This document shows, piece after piece, positions 26,644 to 36,947 of a DNA stretch of 64,000 nucleotides. Positions within the stretch are counted from its first letter, which is position 1, and each line of letters opens with the position of its first letter. The notes under the pieces are model-generated. The model was not told the origin of the DNA. It made no database searches and saw only the letters and a program-made list of their open reading frames with translations. The translations under genes and the position numbers were made by a program. Source of the DNA: Gammaproteobacteria bacterium (lineage in GTDB: Bacteria; Pseudomonadota; Gammaproteobacteria; Steroidobacterales; Steroidobacteraceae); assembly GCA_018970145.1 (NCBI GenBank), contig JAGWWY010000001.1:62001-126000 (forward strand), written 5' to 3'.

Positions 26644-28083
26644 TTAGCGTGCTCCGCCCCGTTTGCGGTCGGCAGACGAGGCGATACCGAGGCTCTCACG
26701 GTACTTCGCCACGGTCCGTCGCGCTACCGGTATTCCCTCATTCGAGAGCAATTCGGCCAGACGATTGTCGGAGAGCGGTTGTGCCGGGTCCTCGTCGCGG
26801 ATCAGTTTGCGGATTTTCGCCCGGATGGCGGTGGACGAAGTCCCCTGGCCATCGTCGCCCTCGACTTGGCTCGAAAAGAAATACCGCAACTCGAACACGC
26901 CGCGAGAGGTGTGCATGTATTTACCGGAAGTGACGCGCGAGATCGTCGATTCGTGCATTTCGATTGCCGAGGCGATGTCCTTGAGGATCATCGGTCGCAT
27001 GTGTTCTTCGCCCTGCGCCAAAAATTCCGTTTGCCGCTCGACGATGGCGCGAGCGACCTTGAGCAGCGTGTCGTTACGGATCTCGAGGCTTTTGAGTAAC
27101 CAGCGAGCCTCCTGCAATTGCGTGCGTAGCATGGTGTGGGCGCCACCGCGCCCCAACATGCCAGCGTAGCTCTGGTTGACTCGGATGCGCGGCAGGGTGC
27201 CGGGCGCGAGCTCTACCGTCCAACCGCGACTCGTACGGCGTACGAAGACGTCGGGCACGACGTACTCCGCGCGCGTCGAGCTGACGATGGCGCCGGGTCG
27301 CGGATGACAACTACGCACGAGCGCGATCGCCACCTCAAGCATCTCCTCGTCCGCGCCCTGCATGCTCTCGAGGGCCCGGCGTAAGGGTCCGTGATCGCGC
27401 AGGGCCAGCTGATCGAGATGGTGCTCGGCGATACGGCGTGCGAGCGCGAGGCCCGGTGTGTCCGGAGCCAGCTGGGCCAACTGTAACGAGAGGCACTCGG
27501 CAAGATTGCGCGCTGCCACACCGATCGGATCGAGCGTCTGCACGAGCATCAGCACGCGCTCGATCTCCTCCTCATCCCACTCGAGATCCGGGCGCAGCGT
27601 CGCGGCGATTTCGGCCAGTGTTTCGGTGAGATAACCGTCGTCGTTGAGGGTGTCGACGATGGTCGTCGCGACAGTTAGATCGGTATCGGAGAGCCCTGCG
27701 AGCTCGAGTTGTCCAAGCAGGTGATCGCGTAAGCTTTGCTCGCGCTCGTCGGCGAACTCTCGGGTTCGATCCTCATCGTCCTCGGCGCGGGCTCCATCGC
27801 TACCAGTGCCCGCTTGATCAGCCCAAGGTTGATCGACAACCTCGACTTCGACCGGCTCGGTCGTCTCGATGGATTCGGTCGGTTCGGAGACGGTGAAGTT
27901 GGTGGTGAGCTCGACCTCGTCCTCGGGCTCTTCTTGCTCGAGCATGACATTGGTCTCGAGCATTTCATTGATGTGTGCCTGTAACTCGAGCGTCGGCATC
28001 TGCAGTAGGCGTATCGCCTGCTGCAATTGCGGCGTCATGGTCAGAGACTGACCCAGCTTGAGTTGCAGGGACTGTTTGAGCAT
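26644..28083 (-). CDS. rpoN: RpoN, RNA polymerase sigma-54 factor
   Basis: Alternative sigma factor recognising -24/-12 promoters with AAA+ activators. The 479-residue product has region I (LKLGQSLTMTPQLQQAIRLL, Gln-rich activator-contact helix), an acidic linker (region II, about 60-115), a core-binding region, and the C-terminal RpoN box ARRTVAKYRESL that reads the -24 element. The order rpoN-hpf-rapZ is well known, and lptB lies upstream on the same strand. The long acidic region II is typical. Confidence 0.97.
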   Translation of the reverse strand: MLKQSLQLKLGQSLTMTPQLQQAIRLLQMPTLELQAHINEMLETNVMLEQEEPEDEVELTTNFTVSEPTESIETTEPVEVEVVDQPWADQAGTGSDGARAEDDEDRTREFADEREQSLRDHLLGQLELAGLSDTDLTVATTIVDTLNDDGYLTETLAEIAATLRPDLEWDEEEIERVLMLVQTLDPIGVAARNLAECLSLQLAQLAPDTPGLALARRIAEHHLDQLALRDHGPLRRALESMQGADEEMLEVAIALVRSCHPRPGAIVSSTRAEYVVPDVFVRRTSRGWTVELAPGTLPRIRVNQSYAGMLGRGGAHTMLRTQLQEARWLLKSLEIRNDTLLKVARAIVERQTEFLAQGEEHMRPMILKDIASAIEMHESTISRVTSGKYMHTSRGVFELRYFFSSQVEGDDGQGTSSTAIRAKIRKLIRDEDPAQPLSDNRLAELLSNEGIPVARRTVAKYRESLGIASSADRKRGGAR

Positions 28084-28107
28084 CGCCGTTACGCCCCTTA
28101 CCGAGAA

Positions 28108-28833
28108 CTAGAGGCGGAAGGTGTCGCCCAAGTACACCTCACGCACTCGGGGATTGGCAAGGATTTCTGCCGCCGGTCCGGCAGCGATGACGGTGCCGTC
28201 GGCGATGATGCAGGAACGGTCGCAGACACCGAGTGTTTCGCGCACGTTGTGGTCGGTGATCAGAATGCCGATACCGCGTGCGGCAAGCTCGCGAATGATG
28301 CGCTGGATGTCGAGCACCGAGATCGGATCGACACCGGCGAAGGGTTCATCCAAAAGCAAAAATCGCGGCTCGGCGGCGAGCGCCCGGGCGATCTCGACGC
28401 GACGACGCTCACCACCGGAGAGCGCCATTCCAAGGACGTCGCGCACGTGGGTGATGCGAAGGTCTTCGAGTATCTGCTCGAGGCGTGCAGCGCGACTCGG
28501 CCGATCGAGATCGTGGCGTGTCTCCAGAATCGCACGGACATTGTCGATGACACTGAGCTTACGAAAGACCGAAGCTTCTTGTGGCAGGTACCCAATACCG
28601 GCCTCGGCGCGCCGGTGCATCGGTTCGTGCGTCAGATCACGATCGTTAATTCGGATCCGACCCGTATCAGCCGCGACGAGACCCACGATCATGTAAAACG
28701 CAGTCGTTTTACCGGCGCCGTTCGGTCCGAGCAGTCCGACGATATCGCCGGCGCCGACATCGAGCGAGAGATCTCGCACGATGGGTCTCGCACCGTAGGC
28801 TTTTGCCAGATGTTCCGCATACAGCCGACTCAT
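28108..28833 (-). CDS. lptB: LptB, LPS export ABC transporter ATPase
   Basis: Cytoplasmic ATPase of the LptB2FGC machine that extracts LPS from the inner membrane. The 241-residue product has Walker [15 protein letters not shown] signature LSGGERRR and Walker [13 protein letters not shown]. The overlap of four bases with lptA is typical of the lptCAB order. The permease genes lptFG are not in this window, as in most genomes. Confidence 0.97.
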   Translation of the reverse strand: MSRLYAEHLAKAYGARPIVRDLSLDVGAGDIVGLLGPNGAGKTTAFYMIVGLVAADTGRIRINDRDLTHEPMHRRAEAGIGYLPQEASVFRKLSVIDNVRAILETRHDLDRPSRAARLEQILEDLRITHVRDVLGMALSGGERRRVEIARALAAEPRFLLLDEPFAGVDPISVLDIQRIIRELAARGIGILITDHNVRETLGVCDRSCIIADGTVIAAGPAAEILANPRVREVYLGDTFRL

Positions 28834-29450
28834 CGAGGTGGTCTCACCGAGGTGTTCGGATCCGCGGGCGGCCGGATGGTGATGCGCACCCGATCACCCG
28901 AGGCCGTATTGCCCGCGCTGACACGCTCAGCGGCCAGGTCGTACACGAGCTTGTCGCCACGGATGTCGTTACGACCATCGCTGAGCCATGCGTCGCCCTG
29001 CAAGATGACGGTCGCGGTTGCTGCGTCGAAGAGAATTTCTCGCGCCTTGCCCGAGGCGCGATTGCCGTTGCGCAGCTTCTGCTCGAAGGCGGTGTTGTCG
29101 CCGCGGATCGTCGCCGAGAGCACTCGGTTATCACGAAAGATCACCGTGGCTTCGGTCGAGCTCAAGACGCCGCCATCCAGTTCGAGCCGCACGCCGTCAC
29201 TCAAGGTCCAACTTGAGGCTGCGAAGTCGAGACCGGTCGAGCGTGCTCGACCGGCTTTGACGCGAGTCGAACCCTGCGTGATAAGCAGGTCTTGGAAGAG
29301 CAGCGTGTTGGTTCGATAGTCCATCTCCGAGGAGGCGGCATCGAGCACGATCTCGGCGGCTGGGGCCGCTGGGCTTTGTGTCCAAGCGAGCGGCGCGACG
29401 CACAGCAGATAACCGCTGATCAGCAGGGCACTAGGGCGCAAAGCGGCCAT
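28830..29450 (-). CDS. lptA: LptA, periplasmic LPS-bridge protein
   Basis: OstA-like beta-jellyroll protein of 206 residues that forms the periplasmic bridge carrying LPS from LptC to LptD. It has a Sec signal ([18 protein letters not shown]) and successive OstA strands including [14 protein letters not shown] and [10 protein letters not shown]. The ATG at 29450 gives a proper signal peptide and lies inside the end of lptC (20-base overlap); the longer frame would precede the signal peptide with 12 unlikely residues. The proline-rich C-terminal end is unstructured. Confidence 0.9.
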   Translation of the reverse strand: MAALRPSALLISGYLLCVAPLAWTQSPAAPAAEIVLDAASSEMDYRTNTLLFQDLLITQGSTRVKAGRARSTGLDFAASSWTLSDGVRLELDGGVLSSTEATVIFRDNRVLSATIRGDNTAFEQKLRNGNRASGKAREILFDAATATVILQGDAWLSDGRNDIRGDKLVYDLAAERVSAGNTASGDRVRITIRPPADPNTSVRPPR

Positions 29451-29979
29451 GTACGCTGTTTCCCAAGGAAAGACGCTGTCGCTCAAGATCGATGTCGATC
29501 CGATTGGCCGTGAGTTCGCCGGCCGCGAAACTGATGCGGGCGGAGCCCGGGCTGCGGGCGCGGCGGGTCATGAGATCGTAATCCAGCGCGTCGGTGCGTA
29601 ACCGTAGTGCCGGCGGACCCGAGGATTCGAGTACGACTCGGTCGCGCAAGGCGAGTTTGCGCGCATTGGCCGAGAGAGTGGCGGTGCGGGCCGTCGCCTG
29701 CCAAGCGTGATCGTCTATCTGCATCCGCAGATCGACGGATGCGAGGCGCATCGCCCGGGAGCGCGGATCTTGCGCGAGTTCACCCGCGGTGAGTTGATAG
29801 CGAGTGCGACCCTCGGCATCCGTTTGAATCAACTCGATGCCCGAGGCAGAGTAGCCGATATCCTTGGATTCGAATTGCGCGCTCTCGTTTGCGTCGCGAC
29901 GCGTGCAGCCGGTGAGCGTTGCCAGGGCGAGCCAGCCCAGCGTCAAAGAATACACAGCCGATCTCACCGCGCGTTTCAC
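29431..29979 (-). CDS. lptC: LptC, LPS export protein
   Basis: Bitopic or lipid-anchored component of the LPS transporter that receives LPS from LptB2FG and passes it to LptA. The 182-residue product has a short cytoplasmic start (KRAVRSAVYS), a hydrophobic segment LTLGWLALATLTGC and a jellyroll domain with YQLTAGELAQDP. The sequence LTGC at the end of the hydrophobic segment looks like a lipobox, so the protein may be a lipoprotein rather than a simple transmembrane anchor. The start is GTG, overlapping the kdsD stop as GTGA; longer reading is inside kdsD. Confidence 0.87.
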   Translation of the reverse strand: MKRAVRSAVYSLTLGWLALATLTGCTRRDANESAQFESKDIGYSASGIELIQTDAEGRTRYQLTAGELAQDPRSRAMRLASVDLRMQIDDHAWQATARTATLSANARKLALRDRVVLESSGPPALRLRTDALDYDLMTRRARSPGSARISFAAGELTANRIDIDLERQRLSLGNSVHGRFAP

Positions 29980-30965
29980 ACGACCCCGCTGCGCCACAGA
30001 TCGTGAATGTTGAGTGCACCGACGAGGCTGCCGTGGGCGTCCACCACCGGCAAGCCGGTGATTCGATGTTTCTCCATCACGAGCAAGGCTTCGGCAGCGA
30101 GTTCGCGCGGGCCGATGGTCTTGCACGGATGGGTCATGACTTCGCGCATCGTCGAGCTGTGCAGATCGAGCCGTCGATCAAGTGTTCGGCGCAGATCGCC
30201 GTCGGTGTAAACGCCGATGGCGCGCTGTGCGTCGTCGACGACGACGGCCATACCCATGCCGATGCGCGACATCTCGAGCAGTCCTTGCGCGAGCGCAAGG
30301 TCGGCGGCGACTTTCGGAATGCCATCACCGGTGCGCATCACATCTTCGACGCGAGTGAGCAAACGGCGACCGAGTGAGCCACCCGGGTGCGAGCGCGCGA
30401 AATCCTCGGCCGTGAAGCCGCGTGCTTCGAGCAAGGCGACGGCGAGCGCATCGCCCATGGCGAGTGTCGCGGTTGTGCTCGCGGTCGGCGCGAGATTGAG
30501 CGGGCAAGCCTCAGCCGGGACGCTGACATCAAGATGCACCGTGGCGCTACGGGCGAGCGTGGATTGGGCGCTGCCGGTGAGTGCGATCAACGGCACGCCG
30601 AGTCGCGCGATTGAGGGGATGAGGGTGATCACTTCGGGGGTTTCGCCCGAGTTCGACAAGGCGATCAGCACGTCGTGGCGCGTAATCATGCCCATGTCAC
30701 CATGACTGGCTTCGGCCGGGTGCAAGAAGAAGGCCGGACTGCCGGTGCTCGCGAGCGTGGCGGCAATCTTGCTCGCGATGTGGCCGGACTTGCCCATGCC
30801 GGTGACCACCAAGCGCCCCTGACAATCGAGGCATACCCGACACGCGGCGGCGAAACTGGCGTCGATGCGGTGGTCGAGTTCCTGTAGCCCGCGAATCTCG
30901 GTGGCGAGCGCGCGCTTTCCAGCGGCAACCAGTTCAGCGTCGTTGCGATGCGCAGAGTGACTCAT
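29976..30965 (-). CDS. kdsD: KdsD, arabinose-5-phosphate isomerase
   Basis: Interconverts ribulose-5-phosphate and arabinose-5-phosphate, the first step of KDO synthesis for LPS. The 329-residue product has an N-terminal SIS domain (VVTGMGKSGHIASKIAATLASTG and ALSNSGETPEV) and two CBS domains at the C-terminus (VEDVMRTGDGIP; VMTHPCKTIG), the standard layout. It overlaps lptC by four bases. The phosphatase gene kdsC, often placed between kdsD and lptC, is absent here. Confidence 0.96.
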   Translation of the reverse strand: MSHSAHRNDAELVAAGKRALATEIRGLQELDHRIDASFAAACRVCLDCQGRLVVTGMGKSGHIASKIAATLASTGSPAFFLHPAEASHGDMGMITRHDVLIALSNSGETPEVITLIPSIARLGVPLIALTGSAQSTLARSATVHLDVSVPAEACPLNLAPTASTTATLAMGDALAVALLEARGFTAEDFARSHPGGSLGRRLLTRVEDVMRTGDGIPKVAADLALAQGLLEMSRIGMGMAVVVDDAQRAIGVYTDGDLRRTLDRRLDLHSSTMREVMTHPCKTIGPRELAAEALLVMEKHRITGLPVVDAHGSLVGALNIHDLWRSGVV

Positions 30966-30985
30966 GGGATGGCATCATACCGCTC

Positions 30986-32502
<1,517 letters not shown>

Positions 32503-32518
32503 GCCGCAGCCTGCGAGA

Positions 32519-33733
32519 TCAGTTGCGGTTGCGCACTTGCTGCGGCGCCTCATCGACGATGACTTCGGTCGCACCCTTCTCGCCGCCGCGTTGCCACTCG
32601 ATTTTCAGCGGTTCGCCGGGTGTGGTGTCGGCGATGCGCAGCAGCACCTCGCGCGAGTCTTTGGGTGCCTTACCGTCGATCGTCAGGATGAGATCACCCG
32701 GTCGCAGTCCCGCCCGCTGAGCGGGACTGTTACTGGTCATCCGGACGATCACCACGCCCGCTGCGGGCAGGCCCAAAGATTTCGCTCGGGCCTCATCGAC
32801 CGTGCCGGTCGCGATACCGATCCAGCCGCGTACCACGCGGCCTCGAGTGTTGATCTCATCGATCACGCCTCGGACGAGATTCACGGGTATCGCGAAACCG
32901 ATGCCCTCGACGCCGAGGGTTTTGGCGATCACGGCAGTATTGATGCCGACAAGCTCGCCACGACTATTGATGAGAGCGCCCCCTGAGTTGCCAACGTTGA
33001 TCGGCGCATCGGTTTGGATGAAATTCTCGTAGGTGGCAAGACCAAGTTGGGCCCGACCCGTTGCACTCACGATGCCTTGCGTGACGGTCTGCGAGAGACC
33101 AATCGGGTTGCCGATGGCCAGCACGATATCGCCGACCGCGAGCGCATCGGATCGACCTAAGCGGATGCTGGGTAGATCCGGCAAGTCGATGCGCAGCAGC
33201 GCGAGGTCGGTATCCGGGTCGCGACCGACGACGGTCGCCTCGGCCACTCGACCGTCGGCCAGCTGCACCTGGATCTGATCGGCATCGGCGATGACGTGGT
33301 GGTTGGTGACAATCTGGCCCGACGGATCGACGATAACGCCGGAGCCCAAGGATTGTTCGACTCGGCGCCGATAGCGCGGCGAGAACTCACCAAAAGGATC
33401 TTGCAGAAAGTTGTAGGGCACCCGCTCGGCAACCACCCGGGCCACGTAGATGTTCGCTACAGCCGGCGCCGCCAACCTCACGGCGGCCGAATAGCTCGCG
33501 CCGCTACCCGGCGCGGACTCCGCGACATCAGCGGAGCTCGGGTTCGGCGCCATACCGGTGTCATCAAGACCCGCGACCGGCGCCGTAACGGGCGCCGCGG
33601 ACCGCTCTGCCGGCGCGCGCAGGCCGAGCAGGCTCAGCGCATCGTGACGCAGGGCGATCGCGAGGAAGCCGAGGGCCAGCGCGCCAACGACGGCGCCAGC
33701 CAAGAACGTGATAGCGCGGGATATCTTGCCCAT
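32519..33733 (-). CDS. degS: DegS/HtrA-type periplasmic serine protease, membrane-anchored
   Basis: Trypsin-like protease of 404 residues with an N-terminal membrane anchor (about residues 10-30), a low-complexity linker (40-80) and one PDZ domain at the C-terminus. The catalytic triad is His146 (NHHVIA), Asp176 (DTDLALL) and Ser250 (VGNSGGA). One PDZ plus a TM anchor indicates DegS or AlgW, which start envelope stress signalling by cutting the anti-sigma factor RseA/MucA. The ATG at 33733 gives a good anchor; 14 upstream residues in frame are unlikely. It is divergent from petA. Confidence 0.9.
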   Translation of the reverse strand: MGKISRAITFLAGAVVGALALGFLAIALRHDALSLLGLRAPAERSAAPVTAPVAGLDDTGMAPNPSSADVAESAPGSGASYSAAVRLAAPAVANIYVARVVAERVPYNFLQDPFGEFSPRYRRRVEQSLGSGVIVDPSGQIVTNHHVIADADQIQVQLADGRVAEATVVGRDPDTDLALLRIDLPDLPSIRLGRSDALAVGDIVLAIGNPIGLSQTVTQGIVSATGRAQLGLATYENFIQTDAPINVGNSGGALINSRGELVGINTAVIAKTLGVEGIGFAIPVNLVRGVIDEINTRGRVVRGWIGIATGTVDEARAKSLGLPAAGVVIVRMTSNSPAQRAGLRPGDLILTIDGKAPKDSREVLLRIADTTPGEPLKIEWQRGGEKGATEVIVDEAPQQVRNRN

Positions 33734-33767
33734 GAGCCTCCAGCAGGATCGGGATGACAGGTCGAAA

Positions 33768-33797
33768 TGGAACATGACGATGCTGCACCTGTATAAT
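33768..33797 (+). promoter_or_regulatory. Probable promoter of the petABC-sspB operon
   Basis: A perfect -10 TATAAT lies at 33792-33797, preceded by a weak TGGAAC-like -35 with 18-base spacing. It sits in the divergent 132-base gap between the DegS-type gene and petA, 68 bases before the petA ATG. No other good -10 hexamer is seen in the gap. Confidence 0.55.
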
Positions 33798-33865
33798 GCC
33801 GTGCTTCAACGTCAACGGAATAGCAGCGCGCCCGTTTTGTCGGGTAGGCGCAGAGAGGCTGTGCG

Positions 33866-34483
33866 ATGAGCGACGAACCGATGAAAGCCGGCGAAGAGGT
33901 CGACCTGAGTCGACGCAATTTCCTCACCGCCGCGACCGTAGCCACGGGTGCCGTGGGCGCCGCGTTCACGTTGGTGCCTTTTATCGCGTCATGGAAACCC
34001 TCTGAGCGTGCTCGCGCACTCGGTGCGCCGCTCGAGATCGACCTCTCGAAACTCGAGCCGGGGCAGATGGTCACGCAGAGCTGGCGCAAACAACCGATTT
34101 ACGTCGTGCGTCGCACGCCCGAGGCGGTCGCGAAGCTCGAAGGCCTCGGCGCCAGCCTCAAGGACCCGTCGTCCGAGGCGTCGACCCAGCCTGACTACAC
34201 CAAAAATGCGCAGCGCTCGCTCAAGCCCGAAGTGCTGGTCGTCTACGCGGCCTGTACGCACCTCGGCTGCTTGCCCAAACAATATTTCACACAGGCTGAT
34301 CCCGAGATGGGCGCCGATTGGCCGGGCGGGTTCTTCTGCCCCTGTCACGGTTCGCGTTTCGACTTGGCCGGTCGCGTCTTCAATGGCTCGCCCGCCTCCG
34401 CCAACCTCGGTATCCCGCCGCACAGCTTCACGTCTGACTCGACGCTCGTGATCGGCATTGACGCCACCCAAGGAGCCGCCTAA
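33866..34483 (+). CDS. petA: PetA, ubiquinol-cytochrome c reductase Rieske iron-sulfur subunit
   Basis: High-potential [2Fe-2S] subunit of the bc1 complex. The 205-residue product has a Tat-like anchor (SRRNFLTAATVATGAVGAAF) that stays as the membrane helix, and the cluster ligands in CTHLGC (Cys130, His132, Cys135) and CPCHGS (Cys158, Cys160, His161). It is the first gene of the three-gene bc1 operon. Its stop and the petB ATG share one base. Confidence 0.97.
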   Translation: MSDEPMKAGEEVDLSRRNFLTAATVATGAVGAAFTLVPFIASWKPSERARALGAPLEIDLSKLEPGQMVTQSWRKQPIYVVRRTPEAVAKLEGLGASLKDPSSEASTQPDYTKNAQRSLKPEVLVVYAACTHLGCLPKQYFTQADPEMGADWPGGFFCPCHGSRFDLAGRVFNGSPASANLGIPPHSFTSDSTLVIGIDATQGAA

Positions 34484-35730
34484 TGGCCGCCTCGTCTGAC
34501 AACGCCACCGACAAGGGTGGCTTCCGCGTTTGGTTGAACAAGCGACTGCCGGTCGACGAATTCGTCGCCTCGCAGCTCACCGGTTACCTGGCGCCGAAAA
34601 ACTTCAATATTTGGTATTTCTTCGGATCGCTGGCGCTGCTGGTATTCGTCATCCAGATTCTCTCGGGAATCTTCCTGACGATGCACTACAAGCCGAGCGA
34701 GTTGATGGCGTTCGACTCGGTCGAATACATCATGCGCGAAGTCGAGTGGGGTTGGCTCATTCGCTACATGCACTCCACCGGTGCATCCTTCTTCTTCATC
34801 ATGGTGTACCTGCACATGTTCCGCGCCATGATCTATGGCTCGTATCGTGCGCCGCGCGAGTTGCTGTGGATACTCGGCATGCTGCTGTACCTTGCGCTGA
34901 TGGCCGAGGCCTTCATGGGTTACGTGCTGCCTTGGGGCAACATGTCCTACTGGGGTGCGCAGGTGATCGTGAACTTGTTCGGCACGATACCGGTGGTCGG
35001 TCCCGCGATCGTCGAGTGGATCCGTGGCGACTACGGGATCGCCGATTCCACCCTCAATCGCTTTTTCGCTCTGCACGTCATCGCGGTGCCGTTCGCGATC
35101 GCCTTCCTGATTCTCATGCACCTCGTGGCGCTGCGCCAGACGGGGTCGAACAATCCGGATGGTATCGAGATCAAGGCTAAACTCGGTCCGGACGGCAAGC
35201 CGATCGACGGCATCCCGTTCCATCCGTATTACACGATCAAGGATTTGGTCGGTGTCGGCGTGTTCCTGATCTTCTTCTGCGGCGTGATGTTCTTCGTGCC
35301 GACTTTCGGCGGACTCTTCCTCGAAAAGCCGAACTTCGAGGCGGCCAACGCACTGTCGACGCCCGAGCACATCGCCCCGGTGTGGTACTTCACGGCGTTC
35401 TACGCCATGTTGCGCGCCGTGCCCGATCAGCAGATGGGCGCCTTGCTCATGCTGCTGGCCATCGTGGTGTTGTTCTTCCTGCCGTGGCTCGATCGCTCGC
35501 CGGTCAAGTCGATACGCTACAAGGGCATTTTGTCGAAGATCGCGCTGACGCTGTTCGTGATCGCGTTCATCGCTCTCAGCTATCTCGGTCTTGCGCCCGC
35601 GAGCGATCTGTACGTCATTTTGGCGCGTGTTTTCACGGCCATCTATTTCGCCTTCTTCATCCTGATGCCGTGGTACACCCGGATAGAAAAGACGAAGCCG
35701 GCTCCTGAGAGGGTCACTTACCATGGCTAA
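34483..35730 (+). CDS. petB: PetB, cytochrome b subunit of the bc1 complex
   Basis: Membrane-embedded cytochrome b that carries both quinone sites and hemes bL and bH. The 415-residue product has the N-terminal PetB region with SGIFLTMHY and HSTGASFFF (heme histidines in helices B and D), then GYVLPWGNMSYWGAQV (Qo region) and the PEWY-equivalent tail in the PetD-like part (STPEHIAPVWYF), where the motif is changed to HIAPVWYF. Roughly eight membrane helices are present. It overlaps petC by eight bases. Confidence 0.96.
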   Translation: MAASSDNATDKGGFRVWLNKRLPVDEFVASQLTGYLAPKNFNIWYFFGSLALLVFVIQILSGIFLTMHYKPSELMAFDSVEYIMREVEWGWLIRYMHSTGASFFFIMVYLHMFRAMIYGSYRAPRELLWILGMLLYLALMAEAFMGYVLPWGNMSYWGAQVIVNLFGTIPVVGPAIVEWIRGDYGIADSTLNRFFALHVIAVPFAIAFLILMHLVALRQTGSNNPDGIEIKAKLGPDGKPIDGIPFHPYYTIKDLVGVGVFLIFFCGVMFFVPTFGGLFLEKPNFEAANALSTPEHIAPVWYFTAFYAMLRAVPDQQMGALLMLLAIVVLFFLPWLDRSPVKSIRYKGILSKIALTLFVIAFIALSYLGLAPASDLYVILARVFTAIYFAFFILMPWYTRIEKTKPAPERVTYHG

Positions 35731-36475
35731 GGCGATGCGTCATTTCATCTTCACGGCGGCTGTTGCCCTCACACTCGCCTTGGGTTCGTCGGCAGAGGCC
35801 GCGAGCGGTCCCGGCGGCGCCTGGACACAGTGGACGGCCGGCAACGACGTAAGCAATATCGCTTCGCTGCAACGTGGTGCGGCCAACTTCATGGGTCACT
35901 GCGCGGGCTGCCACTCAGTCAAGTATCTGCGCTACTCGCGGATGTCGGCGGATCTCAAAATCCCTGACGAGCAACTCGAGTCGAAGCTGCTGTTGCCGGG
36001 CTCCAAGCGCAACGACTACATCACGACCGCGCTTGCGCCGGCGGACGGCGAGGCGTGGTTCGGCAAGGCGCCGCCCGATTTGTCGTTGATCACCCGAGCC
36101 AAGGGCACGGACTACGTCTATCAGTTTTTGAAAACCTTCTACGCCGATCCGAAATCCGCGAACGGTACGAACAACTTGGCGCTGCCGGGCACGGCGATGC
36201 CGCACGTGCTGTCATCGCTGCAAGGCGTGCAGGCGGCCAAGTTCAGTGAGGGCGAGCATCCTCACTGGGAGAGCTTCGAACTCCTCGAGCCCGGGCAGTT
36301 ATCGCCTGAGGCTTACGACGGGTTTGTCCGCGACACGGTGAACTTCCTCGACTACGCCGGAGAGCCCGTCAAAGCTCAGCGTCAGTCGCTCGGCATCTGG
36401 GTCATCCTCTTCCTGTTGGTGTTTACGGGCTTCGCGTACCTCCTCAAGAAAGAATATTGGAAGGATGTGAAATAA
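35723..36475 (+). CDS. petC: PetC, cytochrome c1
   Basis: Periplasmic c-type cytochrome of the bc1 complex that passes electrons from the Rieske protein to soluble cytochrome c. The 250-residue product starts with a Sec signal (FIFTAAVALTLALGSSAEAA), has the heme motif CAGCH (Cys60, Cys63, His64), a methionine ligand region in GTAMPHVL and a C-terminal anchor helix (LGIWVILFLLVFTGFAYLL). The gene begins inside the end of petB. The next gene is sspB after four bases, with no sspA between. Confidence 0.96.
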   Translation: MAKAMRHFIFTAAVALTLALGSSAEAASGPGGAWTQWTAGNDVSNIASLQRGAANFMGHCAGCHSVKYLRYSRMSADLKIPDEQLESKLLLPGSKRNDYITTALAPADGEAWFGKAPPDLSLITRAKGTDYVYQFLKTFYADPKSANGTNNLALPGTAMPHVLSSLQGVQAAKFSEGEHPHWESFELLEPGQLSPEAYDGFVRDTVNFLDYAGEPVKAQRQSLGIWVILFLLVFTGFAYLLKKEYWKDVK

Positions 36476-36479
36476 CGCC

Positions 36480-36929
36480 GTGACCGGCGCGCGGGTCTCA
36501 CGTCGGCCGTATCTGCTGCGTGCGATGCACCAGTGGATGACCGACAGTGGCCTCACGCCGCACGTGTTGGTCGACGCCGGAGTCACCGGTGTCGATGTCC
36601 CCAAAGAATTCGTCCGCGAAGGACGTATCGTTCTGAACGTCGGCTACGACGCGACCCGCAACCTCGATATCTCGAACGATTGGATCCTCTTCCAGGCGCG
36701 CTTCGGCGGCGTGCCTCGGTCTCTGCGAATCCCGATGCTCGCGGTTCACTCGATCTATGCACGCGAGACGGGTGAGGGCTTGGTGTTCCCGCCCGAGAGC
36801 GATGGGCTGCCAACGCTGGGCGATTCGGCGACCATCAGTTCGGGCTCGGCCGAGGGTCCGAGTCAGGATCCGCCGACTCCGCCTGCCCCTCCGACGCCCC
36901 GCCGGCCGTCCTTGAAAGTCGTCAAATAA
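36480..36929 (+). CDS. sspB: SspB, ClpXP protease specificity-enhancing factor
   Basis: Adaptor that delivers ssrA-tagged and other substrates to ClpXP. The 149-residue product has the substrate-binding domain (VSRRPYLLRAMHQWMTDSG, then IVLNVGYDATRNLDISND), a disordered Pro/Ser linker from about 110, and the C-terminal LKVVK, close to the ClpX-binding LRVVK motif. The start is GTG at 36480, four bases after the petC stop. Usually sspA sits immediately upstream; it is missing here. Confidence 0.95.
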   Translation: MTGARVSRRPYLLRAMHQWMTDSGLTPHVLVDAGVTGVDVPKEFVREGRIVLNVGYDATRNLDISNDWILFQARFGGVPRSLRIPMLAVHSIYARETGEGLVFPPESDGLPTLGDSATISSGSAEGPSQDPPTPPAPPTPRRPSLKVVK

Positions 36930-36930
36930 T

Positions 36931-36944
36931 CGCTCGATCGAGCG
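36931..36944. repeat. 14-bp perfect palindrome between sspB and yraN
   Basis: CGCTCGATCGAGCG sits in the 18-base gap between two convergent stops. It can form a 5-6 bp hairpin on either strand but has no long T tract, so bidirectional termination is possible but weakly supported. Confidence 0.5.
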
Positions 36945-36947
36945 CTC

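Noticed and set aside
34480-35724. 414-codon minus-strand open frame opposite petB
   Set aside because: It mirrors the cytochrome b gene codon for codon; its His/Gln/Glu-rich sequence is what antisense of a membrane-protein gene gives, with no start signal or homology.
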